Source of the DNA: Antarcticimicrobium sp.
GTDB taxonomy: Bacteria; Pseudomonadota; Alphaproteobacteria; Rhodobacterales; Rhodobacteraceae
Direction: 5' to 3'
Length of the DNA: 64,000 bases
NCBI RefSeq assembly: GCF_029212575.1
Contig: NZ_JARGPK010000081.1
Location: forward strand, 1 to 64,000
Part shown: positions 7,980 through 18,046 of the stretch, piece by piece
How positions within the stretch are numbered: position 1 is the stretch's first letter
Layout of the letters: the number at the start of each line of letters is the position of its first letter
Translations under genes and position numbers: made by a program
The notes under the pieces: generated by a model
The model's database searches: none
The model's input: the letters and a program-made list of their open reading frames with translations, nothing else
What the model was told of the DNA's origin: nothing

Positions 7980-10264
7980 GTCATACCTGCTATAAATGTC
8001 TTTTTCCTCTTTGGCGGGCGCGTCGGGGCGGTTCCATCGGCGGCCACCGCCGCCGGAAGGCGGATCACGGCCATGGCTCCGAAATGGCCCTGCCCGTCGA
8101 AGACCGGCGCATCCTGCAAGCTCAGGGTGCCGCCATGTTCCTCGATGATCTTCTTGACGATGGGCAGGCCCAGACCGGTGCCCTCGTCGCGGGTGGTCAC
8201 GTAAGGTTCGAACAGCCGCGCCCGATCCTCCGGCAGCCCGATCCCGTTGTCGGCGATGGTGATCTCGCAGCCCCCCTGCGTCGGCGTCATGCGCACCCGG
8301 ATCTCCGGCGCGAACCCCTCCGGCGCCCCGCGTTTTTTCAGGCTCTCGATCGCCTCGCCGGCGTTCTTGATCAGGTTGGTCAGGGCCTGCGACAGCATGG
8401 TCGCGTCCACCTCTGACATCACCGGCGCCTCGGGCAGATCGGCCTTCAGCGCGACGCCGGGCTGCCCGGTCTGCTGCAACAGCACCGCGTCCGAGACAAT
8501 GCGCACAAGGTCCTCGCTGTGGCGATCCGGCTCCGGCATCCGCGCGAACTTGGAGAACTCATCGACGATGCGGCGCAGGTCGTTGGTCTGGCGCACGATC
8601 ACGTCGGTCATCGATTCCAGCTGGTCGCTGTCCTCTTCGCCCAGGCGCGGAGCGAACTTGCGCTTGATCCGCTCGGCGCTGAGTTGGATCGGCGTCAGCG
8701 GGTTCTTGATCTCATGCGCGATGCGCCGCGCAACGTCGCCCCAGGCCGCGAGACGCTGGGCGCTGACAAGGTCGGTCACGTCGTCGAAGGCGACGACATA
8801 GCCCTCCAGCCCACCGTCCTCCGCGGTCCGGGTCGCCATGCGCACCAGCAGATGCTCCAGCCGGCCCTGCCGCGTCACCTTGACCTCGCCCTGGGCAACG
8901 CCTGTGGCCGAGACCTTCACGCTGTCGAACAGCGGCCCGAACTCCGGTACAGCCACCTCCAGCGCCAGTGCGGTTTCGCTGCCGGTCCAGCCCAACAGCC
9001 GTTCGGCGGAGCGGTTGACAAAGGTTACCCGCCCCTCCGGATCGAACCCGACGACGCCCGAGGTCACCGAACTGAGCACCGAGTCGAACAGCCGGCGCCG
9101 TGCCTCGATCTGGCGGGTGTTGTCCAGCAGCGCCTGGCGCTGCCCGTTCAACTGGCGGGTCATCTGGTTGAAATAACGGCCCAGCATGGCGATCTCGTCG
9201 TCGCCCTCCTCCTCGAGCACCTGAACGTCAAGATCGCCGGTCCCCACCTGTTGCGCCGCGGTCGTCAGCCGCCCCACCGGGCGCGACAGCCGTTCGGCGA
9301 ACCACAGGCCCAGCCAGACCGCCGCCAGAATCAGGATCACCGCGAAACCGACATAGAGCAGTCCGAATTCGAACAGCACCCGGCCCCGCTCGCTCTCGAG
9401 TTGCTGGTAAAGGACGACGGTTTCCTTGGTGTCGTCGAGAAGGTTCAGGATCCCGCCATCGACATCCCGACTGACATAGAGGAACCGGTCGACAAAGGCA
9501 TTGAGCCGCACCAGCGCCCGAAACTCGTTGTTGTCCCAGTCCTGGATGATCACCAGCCCGGTGTCATCCGCCTCGGCAATCTGCTCTTCGGTGGGCTGGT
9601 CGAAATCGAACAGGTAGGAACGCTCGCCGCGGGCCCGGATTTCCCCGGTGCCGTCGATGACATAGGCCTCGCGCAGCCCGCGCTGGATCTGGCTTTGGCC
9701 CTGCGCCAGCATCTGCCGCAACTCGGCATCGTTGAGAAAGAAGACCATCTTGCGACTGCTGTCGAGGAACCGCGCCAATGCGCGGGCGTCCTCGGACAAG
9801 CCGTCGCGATGCTCGGTCTCATAGGCCTCGGCGGCGGCCAGAGAATTGCCCACAACCTCGCGCACCCGGTCGGAAAACCAGCCTTCGAGTCCGATGTTCA
9901 CTGTCAGCCCGGCAAAGACCGCGACGATCACCGTCGGCACCATCGCCAGAAAGGTGAAAACCCCGATCAGCCGCAGGTGCAGGCGGGATCCTACCGATTT
10001 CGCCCGCCGCGCCGCGATCAGGCGGCCAAGCTGACCCAGAACCAGGGCGGCAACCACCAGAACATAGACGAGATCGGCCAACAGGATGACCCGCAGCCCC
10101 GGCGCAGACGCGCCGAGATCGAACGGCCCCAGCACCATGAAGGTAGCCACGGCGAGCAGCGGTCCCAGCATCACCAGCCCGAGCGTGCCGATGTTGCGGG
10201 CGCGCCGTGTGCGCCGCCACCTGTTTACTGCGGGAAACAGCCCGTATTGTGACCGGCTCGTCAC
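7976..10264 (-). CDS. ntrY: sensor histidine kinase NtrY
   Basis: A 762-residue membrane kinase. Hydrophobic segments occur near residues 30-50, 58-80 and 95-125, then a large periplasmic region, another membrane segment near 300-325 and a HAMP linker. A PAS domain lies near 400-480. The phospho-acceptor His is in [15 protein letters not shown], and the ATP-binding domain has NLIKNAGEAIE, IADNGIGLP and GTGLGL. It lies between ntrC and ntrX and is coupled to ntrX by a 4-base overlap. The stimulus is not evident from the sequence. Confidence 0.95.
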   Translation of the reverse strand: MTSRSQYGLFPAVNRWRRTRRARNIGTLGLVMLGPLLAVATFMVLGPFDLGASAPGLRVILLADLVYVLVVAALVLGQLGRLIAARRAKSVGSRLHLRLIGVFTFLAMVPTVIVAVFAGLTVNIGLEGWFSDRVREVVGNSLAAAEAYETEHRDGLSEDARALARFLDSSRKMVFFLNDAELRQMLAQGQSQIQRGLREAYVIDGTGEIRARGERSYLFDFDQPTEEQIAEADDTGLVIIQDWDNNEFRALVRLNAFVDRFLYVSRDVDGGILNLLDDTKETVVLYQQLESERGRVLFEFGLLYVGFAVILILAAVWLGLWFAERLSRPVGRLTTAAQQVGTGDLDVQVLEEEGDDEIAMLGRYFNQMTRQLNGQRQALLDNTRQIEARRRLFDSVLSSVTSGVVGFDPEGRVTFVNRSAERLLGWTGSETALALEVAVPEFGPLFDSVKVSATGVAQGEVKVTRQGRLEHLLVRMATRTAEDGGLEGYVVAFDDVTDLVSAQRLAAWGDVARRIAHEIKNPLTPIQLSAERIKRKFAPRLGEEDSDQLESMTDVIVRQTNDLRRIVDEFSKFARMPEPDRHSEDLVRIVSDAVLLQQTGQPGVALKADLPEAPVMSEVDATMLSQALTNLIKNAGEAIESLKKRGAPEGFAPEIRVRMTPTQGGCEITIADNGIGLPEDRARLFEPYVTTRDEGTGLGLPIVKKIIEEHGGTLSLQDAPVFDGQGHFGAMAVIRLPAAVAADGTAPTRPPKRKKTFIAGMT

Positions 10265-10374
10265 CTGCCGTCCTCATCAATGTGTGCCGCTTACGCGGCA
10301 GACCGCCAAATGTCGTGGTCTATTCCGGTCCCAAATCAGGACTGACACCGGACCGCCACGGTTCTGTGGCCTTT

Positions 10375-11745
10375 TTACATCAACTTGCGGCGGCGTGTCA
10401 CCTCTATATCGAGGTCGGTGATCTTCTTGCGCAGGGTATTTCGGTTTATTCCCAGCAATTCAGCGCATTTTGCCTGGTTTCCTCCGGTCGCTTCCAGCGC
10501 GATCTCGATCAGCGGCAGCTCCACCTCGCGCAGGATTCGCGCGTAAAGACCGGGCGGCGGCAGCATGTCGCCATGCAGGTCGAAATAGCGTTGCAGGTGG
10601 CGGGCGACCGAGGCGGAGAGCTTTTCCGACCCGCCGTTGTCGAGCACCGGCTCCATCTCGGGCTGGCGGCCCAGCACCGCCTCGACCTCCGAGCGGCTGA
10701 TCTCTTCGGCGCGCCCGGTCAGAACCAGCCGGCGCAGGGCGTTTTCAAGCTGGCGCACGTTGCCGGGCCAGGAATAGGCGCGCACCAGTGCCTCGGCCTC
10801 TTCGCCGAGATTCCGTTTCGGCGCGCCTTCGCGCTCAAACCGTGCAAGGAAGTGATCGGCCAGCAGAGGGATGTCATCGACCCGTTCGCGCAGCGCCGGC
10901 ACGTGGATGTTGGTGCCGCTCAGCCGGTAATAGAGATCCTGGCGCAGCCTCCCCTCTTCCATTTCCTTGGTGGCATTGCCCTGGCTGGTGGCCATGAAGC
11001 GCGGAACGTGATCGCCCGGCGCATCCATCATGCGCACGATGCGCGCCTGAACCTCTTCGTCGAGATCGCCGATCTCGTCGATCAGGAGGGTGCCGCCCTT
11101 GACCCGCGCCAGAACCCGCGCCGGCCCCTCCAGTTCCTGCAGGTCGGCGCCCGAGACCGTCACGAAGGGCAGCGTGCGCCGATCCGAGAAATCGTGGATC
11201 GCCCGCGCGATCAGTGATTTTCCGGTGCCGCTCTCGCCGGTGATCAATACCGGAAGATCGGTGTTCATCACCCGCGCCACCAGCCGATACAGCGCCTGCA
11301 TCGCCGGCGTGCGCCCGACCAGCGGCAGATCGTCGGGGCGCTCGGCCTCGTCGGGCCGCTCGGGGCCGGTCGAGGCGCGGCGCTTTTGTTCCAGCGCGCG
11401 GGCGGTCCGCTTCATCAGGTCGGGCAGATCGAAGGGTTTCGGAAGGTAGTCATAGGCCTCGGCCTCGGCGGCCTGGATCGCCGTCATGATGGTATTCTGC
11501 GCCGAGATCACGATCACCGGCAGGCCGGGCCGGTCCTGGGCGATCTTTGGCAGCATCTCGAGCCCGTTGCCGTCGGGCATGACCACGTCGGAAATCACCA
11601 CGTCGCCCTTGCCCTCGCCGACCCAGCGCATCAGCGTGGTCAGCGAGCTGGTCGCATGCACCTTGCACCCGGCACGCGTCAGCGCCTGGGTCAGGACCGT
11701 GCGGATCGTGCGGTCGTCATCCGCGACCAGAACCGTGCCATCCAT
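10375..11745 (-). CDS. ntrC: nitrogen regulation protein NtrC (GAFTGA-less type)
   Basis: A 456-residue response regulator. The receiver has Asp53 in [13 protein letters not shown]. The AAA+ domain has Walker [10 protein letters not shown] near 169-177 and Walker [11 protein letters not shown] near 218-227. The loop that normally carries GAFTGA is deleted: [21 protein letters not shown] leads straight into Walker B. The C-terminal Fis-like helix-turn-helix ([20 protein letters not shown]) is intact. R. capsulatus NtrC has the same deletion and activates sigma70 RNA polymerase, so that mechanism is likely here. ATG 11745 overlaps the ntrB stop by one base. Confidence 0.95.
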   Translation of the reverse strand: MDGTVLVADDDRTIRTVLTQALTRAGCKVHATSSLTTLMRWVGEGKGDVVISDVVMPDGNGLEMLPKIAQDRPGLPVIVISAQNTIMTAIQAAEAEAYDYLPKPFDLPDLMKRTARALEQKRRASTGPERPDEAERPDDLPLVGRTPAMQALYRLVARVMNTDLPVLITGESGTGKSLIARAIHDFSDRRTLPFVTVSGADLQELEGPARVLARVKGGTLLIDEIGDLDEEVQARIVRMMDAPGDHVPRFMATSQGNATKEMEEGRLRQDLYYRLSGTNIHVPALRERVDDIPLLADHFLARFEREGAPKRNLGEEAEALVRAYSWPGNVRQLENALRRLVLTGRAEEISRSEVEAVLGRQPEMEPVLDNGGSEKLSASVARHLQRYFDLHGDMLPPPGLYARILREVELPLIEIALEATGGNQAKCAELLGINRNTLRKKITDLDIEVTRRRKLM

Positions 11746-12827
11746 CAACCGTTCTCCTTGTTTTCTTGCTCGCGCGGCACCCGGGCCAGCGACAGGCGAA
11801 ATACCGTGCGTCCGGGCACCGAGGTGACCGAGATCCATCCGCCGTGGTCCGAGACGATCTTGCTGACCAGCGCCAGCCCGAGCCCGGTGCCATTCTCGCG
11901 CCCGGACACGAAGGGGTCGAAGATATCGCCCCGGATGTCCTCGGGCAGGCCCGGACCGTCGTCGATGATCTCGATCTGCAGCGGCAGCGACCGGCCGGAG
12001 CCATCGCTGCGCCGCAGCCGGAAGGAATGTTCGAAATAGGTGTGCAGCCGGATCGTCCCGCCCCTTGTATCGGCCGCCTCGGAGGCGTTCTTGAGCAGGT
12101 TCAGCACCACCTGAAGCAACTGATCCGGATCACCCCAGGCCAGCGGCAGCGAGGGATCGTAATCCTCGATGATCTTCATATGCGCGCCGAATCCCAGCAA
12201 CGCCGAGCGCCGCGCGCGGTCCAGCACGTCATGCACGTTCACCGGCTTCATGTCCGGCGGGCTGAGGTTGCCGAATTGCTCGACCTGCTCCAGCAGCTTC
12301 ACGATCCGGCGGCTCTCGGCCACGATCAGATCGGTCAGTTCCAGATCCTCCTGGGAAAGGTTCATGCTCAGCAATTGCGCCGCCCCGGTGATTCCCGCCA
12401 ACGGATTCTTGATCTCATGCGCCAGCATCTCGGCCATGCCGATGGCCGATTGCGCCGCCGATTTCACCGAATGGCTCTGGGTCATGCGCCCGGCCAGTTC
12501 GCGCGGCGAGATCATCATGATCATCTGACCCGGAAACCCGGAGAGCGGTGCGATCTGCAGCGCACATTGCAATGGCGCGCGGTTGCCGGTGCCGACGTCG
12601 ATATCGTTGACGAACAGCGGCGTGCCCTTCTCCCTCGCGCGGGAAAATGCCTCTTCGATCGGCGCGTCGATGGCGATCTGGTCCCAGACCGGCGTGCCGA
12701 TCACCGATTTGCTCGAGGCGTTGAAAAACCCCTCGGCGGCGGCGTTGACGTCGAGGATACGGTCGCCCTCGTCGATCAGGATGGCGGGCACCGGCAGCGA
12801 GGCCCAGATCGTCTGGTCCCGGGTCAT
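11745..12827 (-). CDS. ntrB: nitrogen regulation sensor kinase NtrB
   Basis: A 360-residue cytosolic histidine kinase/phosphatase for NtrC. An N-terminal PAS domain occupies about residues 5-110. The phospho-acceptor His137 lies in [20 protein letters not shown], and the HATPase domain contains [20 protein letters not shown] and GTGLGLALV. There are no membrane segments, as expected for NtrB, which is controlled through PII protein contact. No glnB or glnK gene lies in this window. Its start overlaps the dusB stop by 4 bases and its stop overlaps ntrC, so dusB-ntrB-ntrC is very probably one transcript. Confidence 0.95.
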   Translation of the reverse strand: MTRDQTIWASLPVPAILIDEGDRILDVNAAAEGFFNASSKSVIGTPVWDQIAIDAPIEEAFSRAREKGTPLFVNDIDVGTGNRAPLQCALQIAPLSGFPGQMIMMISPRELAGRMTQSHSVKSAAQSAIGMAEMLAHEIKNPLAGITGAAQLLSMNLSQEDLELTDLIVAESRRIVKLLEQVEQFGNLSPPDMKPVNVHDVLDRARRSALLGFGAHMKIIEDYDPSLPLAWGDPDQLLQVVLNLLKNASEAADTRGGTIRLHTYFEHSFRLRRSDGSGRSLPLQIEIIDDGPGLPEDIRGDIFDPFVSGRENGTGLGLALVSKIVSDHGGWISVTSVPGRTVFRLSLARVPREQENKENG

Positions 12828-13828
12828 GCCGCCACCTGCGCGTTCGCGGATGTTTCAGCCAGGGCCTCGGGCAGCAGATGCAGCACCGCGCCCGGATCGC
12901 GCGCGGTCAGCACCGCGCGGCGCAACGCAGGCCCGGTTCCGACCCGGTCCATGTACCAACCCAGATGTTTGCGCGCCACGCGCAGGCCCAGATCGCCGCC
13001 GTAGAATCCCAGCATCGCCTGGTAGTGCCCCGCGACCATGTCTGCCAGCGCATCCCCGCGCGGAACCTCGGGCGCCGGTGCGCCCCAGAGCGCATGAGCA
13101 ATCTCGGCCAGCAGCCAGGGCCGGCCCTGAGTGCCGCGCCCCACCATCACCCCGTCGGCGCCGGACAGCGCCAGCGCGCGGCGTGCATCGCCGGGGCCGC
13201 AAATGTCACCATTGGCCAGAACGGGGATCTCAACCGCCTGTTTCACCTCGGAAATCGCGGCCCAGTCGGCCCGCCCCTTGTAGAACTGGCAGCGGGTGCG
13301 GCCGTGGATGGTGATCATCGCCACCCCCGCCGCCTCGGCCCGCCGCGCCAGCTCGGGCGCGTTGCGCATCTCGTCGTCCCAGCCGAGCCGGGTCTTCAGC
13401 GTCACCGGCACCTCGACAGCACCCACCACCGCCTCGATAAGGCCAAGCGCGTGGTCGAGATCCTTCATCAGCGCCGAGCCGCTGGCCCCTGCCCCGCTGG
13501 CGCTGGTCACCTTCCTGGCCGGACATCCCATGTTGATGTCGATCTGCGCCGCGCCCCGGTCGGCGACCTGGCGCGCGGCCTCGGCCATCCAGTGCGCCTC
13601 GCGCCCGGCCAGTTGCACGGCGGTATTATCCACATCCATGCCCAGCTCGGCCCGTTCGCGCACGCCGGGCTTGGCCTGAACCATCTCCTGGCTGGCGACC
13701 ATCTCGCTCACCACCAGCCCGGCACCGAACCGCCGGACCAGGTCGCGAAACGGCCGGTCGGTGATTCCGGCCATCGGGGCCAGGGCCACCGGGGGCGAAA
13801 GAGCCTGTATCTTAGGGTGAATGGTCAA
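12824..13828 (-). CDS. dusB: tRNA-dihydrouridine synthase DusB (NifR3)
   Basis: A 334-residue FMN-dependent TIM-barrel enzyme that reduces specific uridines in tRNA. The start of the barrel ([19 protein letters not shown]) and the catalytic-Cys motif [10 protein letters not shown] are clear, followed by [11 protein letters not shown] and the FMN phosphate-binding region VLANGDI and [16 protein letters not shown]. The gene was first described in R. capsulatus as nifR3, upstream of ntrBC, and the same order is seen here. It should carry the promoter for the ntrBC operon in the 196-base gap before ispDF. Confidence 0.95.
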   Translation of the reverse strand: MTIHPKIQALSPPVALAPMAGITDRPFRDLVRRFGAGLVVSEMVASQEMVQAKPGVRERAELGMDVDNTAVQLAGREAHWMAEAARQVADRGAAQIDINMGCPARKVTSASGAGASGSALMKDLDHALGLIEAVVGAVEVPVTLKTRLGWDDEMRNAPELARRAEAAGVAMITIHGRTRCQFYKGRADWAAISEVKQAVEIPVLANGDICGPGDARRALALSGADGVMVGRGTQGRPWLLAEIAHALWGAPAPEVPRGDALADMVAGHYQAMLGFYGGDLGLRVARKHLGWYMDRVGTGPALRRAVLTARDPGAVLHLLPEALAETSANAQVAA

Positions 13829-13867
13829 ACGCCTAATCCTTGTGCAGTTGCCGTCAATTTATGGAAT

Positions 13868-13898
13868 GCCCGCCGGGTTAACAATCAAACCGGCGGGC
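13868..13898. promoter_or_regulatory. inverted repeat in the dusB/ispDF divergent promoter region
   Basis: Nine-base arms GCCCGCCGG (13868-13876) and CCGGCGGGC (13890-13898) flank an AT-rich centre of 13 bases. It lies between two divergent genes and has no T-run, so an operator or an mRNA-leader hairpin is more likely than a terminator. The regulator is unknown; NtrC autoregulation of the dusB-ntrBC operon is one possibility. Confidence 0.4.
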
Positions 13899-13921
13899 CC
13901 AAAGCCCAACAAACCACCACT

Positions 13922-13938
13922 TGCCCAATTATTGGGCA
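13922..13938. promoter_or_regulatory. perfect 8-1-8 palindrome TGCCCAATTATTGGGCA
   Basis: The 17-base sequence reads the same on both strands except for its central base. Its size and symmetry resemble a dimeric repressor or activator operator. It sits 94 bases upstream of dusB and 86 bases upstream of ispDF, so either gene could be the target. Confidence 0.45.
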
Positions 13939-14024
13939 CTTTCCTTCGGGGAATTGCCTCACCCCGCATCACCGCATAAACAGAACCGCGCGCCCAACCG
14001 GGCGCCGGAAGTCGGAGCGAGCTC

Positions 14025-15164
14025 ATGAGCACAGCTGCCATACTGGTTGCGGCCGGGCGCGGTCAACGGGCCGGCGGCGGCACGCCCAAGCAGTGGCGGC
14101 CCCTCGCCGGTCGGCGGGTCGCGGACTGGTCGCTGTCGGCCTTCCGCGACGCGCCCGGGATCGGCCCCGTCGTTCTGGTCCTCTCACCCGACGACGCGGC
14201 GGCCTGGGCGGAGTTTTCCGCCGTTCCGCGTCTGACCCTCGCCACCGGGGGCGCCGACCGGGCGGCATCGGTGCGAAACGGGCTGGCGGCGCTGGAGGGC
14301 AGCGGCGCGACCCGCGTGCTGATCCATGACATCGCCCGCCCCTGCGTCTCGCAAGAGCTGATCGCCGCCGTGATCGCCGCACTGGATGATGCCCCCGCCG
14401 CCGCGCCGGGGCTCGCGGTGACCGATGCGCTCTGGACCGGGGCAGAGGGCGCGGTGACCGGCACCCGGGATCGCAGCGGCCTGTTCGCGGCGCAGACGCC
14501 GCAGGGGTTTCACCTCGATGCGATCCGCGCCGCCCATGCGGCGCACCCGGGGGGCGCCGCAGATGACGTGGAGGTCGCCCGCGCCGCCGGTCTGAGGGTT
14601 GCCATCGTGCCGGGTGAGGCCGACAACCTGAAAATCACACGTCCCGGGGACTTCGCCCGGGCCGAACGCATATTGAGGCAGGACATGGATGTAAGACTGG
14701 GCAACGGGTACGATGTGCACCGGTTCGGGCCGGGCGATCACGTCATGCTCTGCGGTGTGCGGGTGCCGCACGACCGGGGGCTTCAGGGCCATTCGGATGC
14801 CGATGTGGGAATGCACGCGATTACCGACGCGATATACGGCGCCCTGGCGCAGGGCGACATCGGGCGGCATTTCCCGCCCTCGGATCCCCAGTGGAAGGGC
14901 GCAGACAGCGCCATTTTCCTGCGCCACGCGGGAGAATTGGCGCGGCAAATGGGCTTTCAGATATCGAACATCGACTGCACACTGATCTGCGAAAATCCCA
15001 AGATCGGCCCCCATGCGGAGGAGATGGCCCAAGTGCTCTCGCAGATTCTCGACATTGCTGCCGACCGGGTGTCTGTCAAGGCCACCACGTCGGAGCGGCT
15101 GGGCTTTACCGGTCGGGGCGAAGGCATCGCGGCGCTGGCCACCGCCGCGCTGATCGGAGGGTAA
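14025..15164 (+). CDS. ispDF: bifunctional IspD/IspF (MEP pathway)
   Basis: A 379-residue fusion of two MEP-pathway enzymes. Residues 1-220 are IspD (4-diphosphocytidyl-2-C-methylerythritol synthase), with the CTP-binding start [20 protein letters not shown] and HDIARP. Residues from about 221 are IspF (2-C-methylerythritol 2,4-cyclodiphosphate synthase), with metal-binding GYDVHRF and GHSDADV and the C-terminal [16 protein letters not shown]. Such fusions are frequent in alphaproteobacteria. IspE, which acts between the two steps, is not in this window; dxr is at 60944. pgpA follows after 3 bases. Confidence 0.96.
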   Translation: MSTAAILVAAGRGQRAGGGTPKQWRPLAGRRVADWSLSAFRDAPGIGPVVLVLSPDDAAAWAEFSAVPRLTLATGGADRAASVRNGLAALEGSGATRVLIHDIARPCVSQELIAAVIAALDDAPAAAPGLAVTDALWTGAEGAVTGTRDRSGLFAAQTPQGFHLDAIRAAHAAHPGGAADDVEVARAAGLRVAIVPGEADNLKITRPGDFARAERILRQDMDVRLGNGYDVHRFGPGDHVMLCGVRVPHDRGLQGHSDADVGMHAITDAIYGALAQGDIGRHFPPSDPQWKGADSAIFLRHAGELARQMGFQISNIDCTLICENPKIGPHAEEMAQVLSQILDIAADRVSVKATTSERLGFTGRGEGIAALATAALIGG

Positions 15165-15167
15165 GAC

Positions 15168-15653
15168 ATGCTGCGTGCGATCAACACTTTCGGATTCGTC
15201 GGGCTGATGCGCCCGGCGCCGGGCACCTGGGGCTCGCTCGTCGCGGTTCTGCTGGGCTGGGGCATCGAGCATTGGCTGGGCTTCGTCCCGCTTGTCGCAG
15301 CTTTCGTCGCGGTGACCGCGCTCGGGTTCTACACCGTCGGCGCCGAGTTGCGCGACCGCCCGGGCGAGGACCCCTCGGAGATCGTGATCGACGAGGTGGC
15401 GGGCCAGTGGCTCGCGCTGATCTTTCCCGCGCTGGGGTTCTGGATGCGCGATGCGGCGATGGTCTGGCCCGGCGCGGTCGCGGCCTTTTTGCTGTTCCGG
15501 CTGTTCGACATCTGGAAACCCTGGCTGGTGGGGCGCGCCGACCGGCGCCACGATGCCGCAGGCGTCATGCTGGACGATCTCTGGGCCGGTGTCTTTGCCG
15601 GGGTCTGCACGGTTATCCTCGCCGGGCTCTATCACGGGGTGATGCTGCGATGA
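15168..15653 (+). CDS. pgpA: phosphatidylglycerophosphatase A
   Basis: A 161-residue membrane phosphatase that converts phosphatidylglycerophosphate to phosphatidylglycerol. Family hallmarks are [10 protein letters not shown] near residue 17, the acidic motif [10 protein letters not shown] near 74-83, and the C-terminal [10 protein letters not shown] and [17 protein letters not shown]. Three to four hydrophobic helices are visible. The ATG follows the ispDF stop closely and its own stop overlaps the next gene (ATGA), consistent with an ispDF-pgpA-pncC operon. Confidence 0.93.
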   Translation: MLRAINTFGFVGLMRPAPGTWGSLVAVLLGWGIEHWLGFVPLVAAFVAVTALGFYTVGAELRDRPGEDPSEIVIDEVAGQWLALIFPALGFWMRDAAMVWPGAVAAFLLFRLFDIWKPWLVGRADRRHDAAGVMLDDLWAGVFAGVCTVILAGLYHGVMLR

Positions 15654-16117
15654 CGGTTGCCGCGCTGCTCGAGGCCGCCCGCGCGGCCGGGGTGAGGATC
15701 GCCACCGCCGAAAGCTGTACCGGCGGCATGGTCGCCGCCGCGCTGACCGATGTGGCCGGCTCCTCCGACGTGGTGGACCGGGGGTTCGTGACCTATTCCA
15801 ACGGGGCAAAGCGCGACATGCTGGGGGTGCGGGAAGAAACGCTTACCGCCCATGGCGCGGTCTCCGAACAGGTGGCGCGCGAGATGGCCGAGGGTGCGCT
15901 GGCGCATTCCGCCGCCGATCTGGCCGTCTCGATCACCGGCATCGCCGGCCCGGGCGGGTCGGAGCACAAGCCCGAGGGGCGGGTCTGTTTCGGGCTGGCG
16001 ATGATCGGGCACGAGACCCATGTCGAAACCATCGAATTCGGCGCGCGGGGCCGGGCCAAGGTGCGCCGGGCCGCGCGGGATCACGCGCTGGCGATGCTGA
16101 CCGGCGCACTTTCTTAA
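15650..16117 (+). CDS. pncC: CinA C-terminal family protein, nicotinamide-nucleotide amidase
   Basis: A 155-residue single-domain protein of the CinA-C family. [15 protein letters not shown] near residues 19-33 holds the catalytic Ser, and [11 protein letters not shown] and KPEGRVCFG are characteristic. Family members deamidate NMN to nicotinate mononucleotide in NAD recycling. It lacks the N-terminal molybdopterin-binding-like half of full CinA, as is usual for standalone PncC. The start overlaps the pgpA stop by 4 bases. Confidence 0.92.
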   Translation: MTVAALLEAARAAGVRIATAESCTGGMVAAALTDVAGSSDVVDRGFVTYSNGAKRDMLGVREETLTAHGAVSEQVAREMAEGALAHSAADLAVSITGIAGPGGSEHKPEGRVCFGLAMIGHETHVETIEFGARGRAKVRRAARDHALAMLTGALS

Positions 16118-16159
16118 CGCGCACGTTTTTTGATCATCATGCGCAAAAAGGCGCCCTGA

Positions 16160-16199
16160 ATTCAGGCGGTATTGAAAAAGCGTACGATTCAGGCGGCAT
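16160..16199. promoter_or_regulatory. direct repeat ATTCAGGCGGYAT upstream of amt
   Basis: ATTCAGGCGGTAT (16160-16172) recurs as ATTCAGGCGGCAT (16187-16199), a 27-base period, and ends about 82 bases before the amt start. A tandem activator-binding site is plausible for an ammonium transporter gene near ntrBC, but the binding protein is not known from sequence alone. Confidence 0.4.
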
Positions 16200-16281
16200 A
16201 TTCCCCGTTTGCCTCTTTTTTCCCCGCCCCCGATCCGCTTGGTCGCACCCCAACGCTTAGGCACGAGGGGGAGAATAGCCA

Positions 16282-17463
16282 ATGAACGGCGCCGATACCG
16301 CATGGATCATCGTGGCAACCGCGCTGGTCCTGTTCATGACACTACCGGGGCTTGCGCTGTTCTACGGCGGGCTGGTGCGGGCGCGAAACGTGCTGAGCGT
16401 CTTCATGCATTGCTATGCGATCGCCTGTTTGATGAGCGTTCTGTGGCTGATCGCGGGCTATTCCATCGCCTTTGGCGACGGCCTGTCCGGAGTCTGGGGC
16501 GGGCTGGGGAAAGCCTTTCTCGCCGGCATCACCGCCGAGAGCCTCACTGGCACCCTGCCCGAGGTGCTGTTCTTTGCCTTCCAGATGACCTTTGCCATCA
16601 TCACCCCGGCGCTGATCGTCGGCGCCTATGTAGAGCGGATCGGGTTCGGATTCGTGTTGCTGTTTTCGGGCCTGTGGATGCTGCTGTGCTATGCGCCGGT
16701 GGTGCACTGGATCTGGGGCGGCGGGATGCTGTCCGATGGCGGCATCTTCGGCGCCGTGGGGGTCAGGGATTTCGCCGGCGGCATCGTGGTGCATGAGACC
16801 GCCGGCCTGGCAGCGCTGATCGTCGCCGTCTTTCTCGGGCCGCGCCGCAACCGCACTACCCCGCCGCACAACCCCGGTTTCGTGATGATCGGGGCCGCGA
16901 TGCTCTGGGTCGGATGGTTCGGGTTCAACGGCGGCTCGCAACTGGCGGCCGACGGCGGCGCCGCGATGGCGCTGACCGTGACGCATATCTCGGCCGCCAC
17001 CGCCTCGCTCTCCTGGGCGCTGTGGGAGCGGATCAAGTTCGGCAAGGCCTCGCTGGTCGGCACCGTCACCGGCACCATCGCCGGGCTGGCCTCGATCACG
17101 CCGGCCAGCGGATTTGTCGGTCCGGTCGAGGCGCTGATCATCGGCGCGGTCGCGGGCGTGCTGTGCCAGGAGATGGTCGTCCTGATCCGCGAGAGGCTGC
17201 GCATCGACGACACGCTGGACGTCTTCGCCGTCCACGGCGTCGGCGGCATTTTCGGCACGGTGATGATCGCCGCATTCGGCGCCGGCAGTTGGGCGGCGCA
17301 ACTGGGCGGGCTGGTCGTGGTCGGCGTGTTCACCGCCCTGGTGACCGTTGCGCTGGTCAAGCTGGTGGCGCTGGTGACGCCGCTGCGGGTGGATGCCGAG
17401 ACCGAGACCAACGGCCTTGACCTGAGCGCGCATGGTGAGCGGGCCTATGAGATGACGTCCTAG
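16282..17463 (+). CDS. amt: ammonium transporter Amt
   Basis: A 393-residue Amt/Mep/Rh-family channel with about 11 membrane helices. The first helix ends in LPGLALFYGGLVRARNVL. The twin histidines of the pore appear in CYAPVVHWIWGGGML near residue 140 and VFAVHGVGGIFG near residue 317. The start at 16282 has GAGGGGGAGA about 10 bases upstream. There is no N-terminal signal peptide and no adjacent glnK, which is unusual because amtB and glnK are often paired. Expression is probably nitrogen-controlled given the nearby ntr block. A strong terminator follows. Confidence 0.95.
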   Translation: MNGADTAWIIVATALVLFMTLPGLALFYGGLVRARNVLSVFMHCYAIACLMSVLWLIAGYSIAFGDGLSGVWGGLGKAFLAGITAESLTGTLPEVLFFAFQMTFAIITPALIVGAYVERIGFGFVLLFSGLWMLLCYAPVVHWIWGGGMLSDGGIFGAVGVRDFAGGIVVHETAGLAALIVAVFLGPRRNRTTPPHNPGFVMIGAAMLWVGWFGFNGGSQLAADGGAAMALTVTHISAATASLSWALWERIKFGKASLVGTVTGTIAGLASITPASGFVGPVEALIIGAVAGVLCQEMVVLIRERLRIDDTLDVFAVHGVGGIFGTVMIAAFGAGSWAAQLGGLVVVGVFTALVTVALVKLVALVTPLRVDAETETNGLDLSAHGERAYEMTS

Positions 17464-17488
17464 GGCCTGACGCGACCGGCGGGCAAGC

Positions 17489-17511
17489 AAACGGGCCCTC
17501 GGGCCCGTTTT
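17489..17511. terminator. intrinsic terminator between amt and the COQ10-like gene
   Basis: AAACGGGCCC and GGGCCCGTTT form a perfect 10-base stem with a TC loop, followed by T residues on the plus strand and A residues upstream. It can end amt (+) and, read from the other strand, the convergent gene at 17527-17973. Confidence 0.85.
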
Positions 17512-17526
17512 CGTGTCTGCGCCGGA

Positions 17527-17973
17527 TCAGCCGTACAGCGCCTTGGCCCGCGCCTCGAAGGCGCGCACGATGCGCTGCATCGCCTCGTTGAACACCACGC
17601 CGATGAGTTTCTGCAAAACCGCGTTCTTGAACTCGAAGTCGACGAAGAACCTCACCTCGCACCCCTCGCCGCTGTCGGCAAACTGCCATTGCGACCGCAT
17701 GTAGCGGAACGGGCCATCAAGATACTCGGTGTCGATCCGCCCCTCCTCCGGCCAGAGCGTGACCCGGCTGCCGAAGCGTTCCCGGAACACCTTGAAGGAG
17801 ATCACAAGATCCGCCTCCATCAGTTCTGCGCCGTTGGCGATGGGCCTGCGCGAGCGGATACGCGCCGCAGCGGTCCAGGGCAGGAACTCCGGGTAGCGGG
17901 CCACATCGGCGACCAGATCGTACATTTCACGGGCCGAATAGGGCAATTGGCGGGTTTCGGAGTGGGTGGGCAT
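17527..17973 (-). CDS. COQ10/RatA-like START-domain protein
   Basis: A 148-residue polyketide-cyclase/START-like (SRPBCC) protein. It matches the COQ10/RatA family in length and in motifs such as [36 protein letters not shown] and [17 protein letters not shown]. Eukaryotic COQ10 binds ubiquinone and assists respiration; E. coli RatA was named as a ribosome-association toxin, but no antitoxin gene accompanies this one. A quinone-binding role is the safer inference. In related genomes this gene is often next to lipA, which here lies about 2.4 kb away. Confidence 0.8.
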   Translation of the reverse strand: MPTHSETRQLPYSAREMYDLVADVARYPEFLPWTAAARIRSRRPIANGAELMEADLVISFKVFRERFGSRVTLWPEEGRIDTEYLDGPFRYMRSQWQFADSGEGCEVRFFVDFEFKNAVLQKLIGVVFNEAMQRIVRAFEARAKALYG

Positions 17974-18046
17974 CCTGACGCGGTGTTTCCTGGGTGACAG
18001 TGGCGCCCCGTTTCGTATGCTTGGCCGCGAAGTTCAAGGGGAAGCC

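Noticed and set aside
17527-17973. A RatA-type toxin of a toxin-antitoxin pair
   Set aside because: There is no partner antitoxin gene; the family equally matches COQ10-like quinone-binding proteins, which fits an alphaproteobacterium better.
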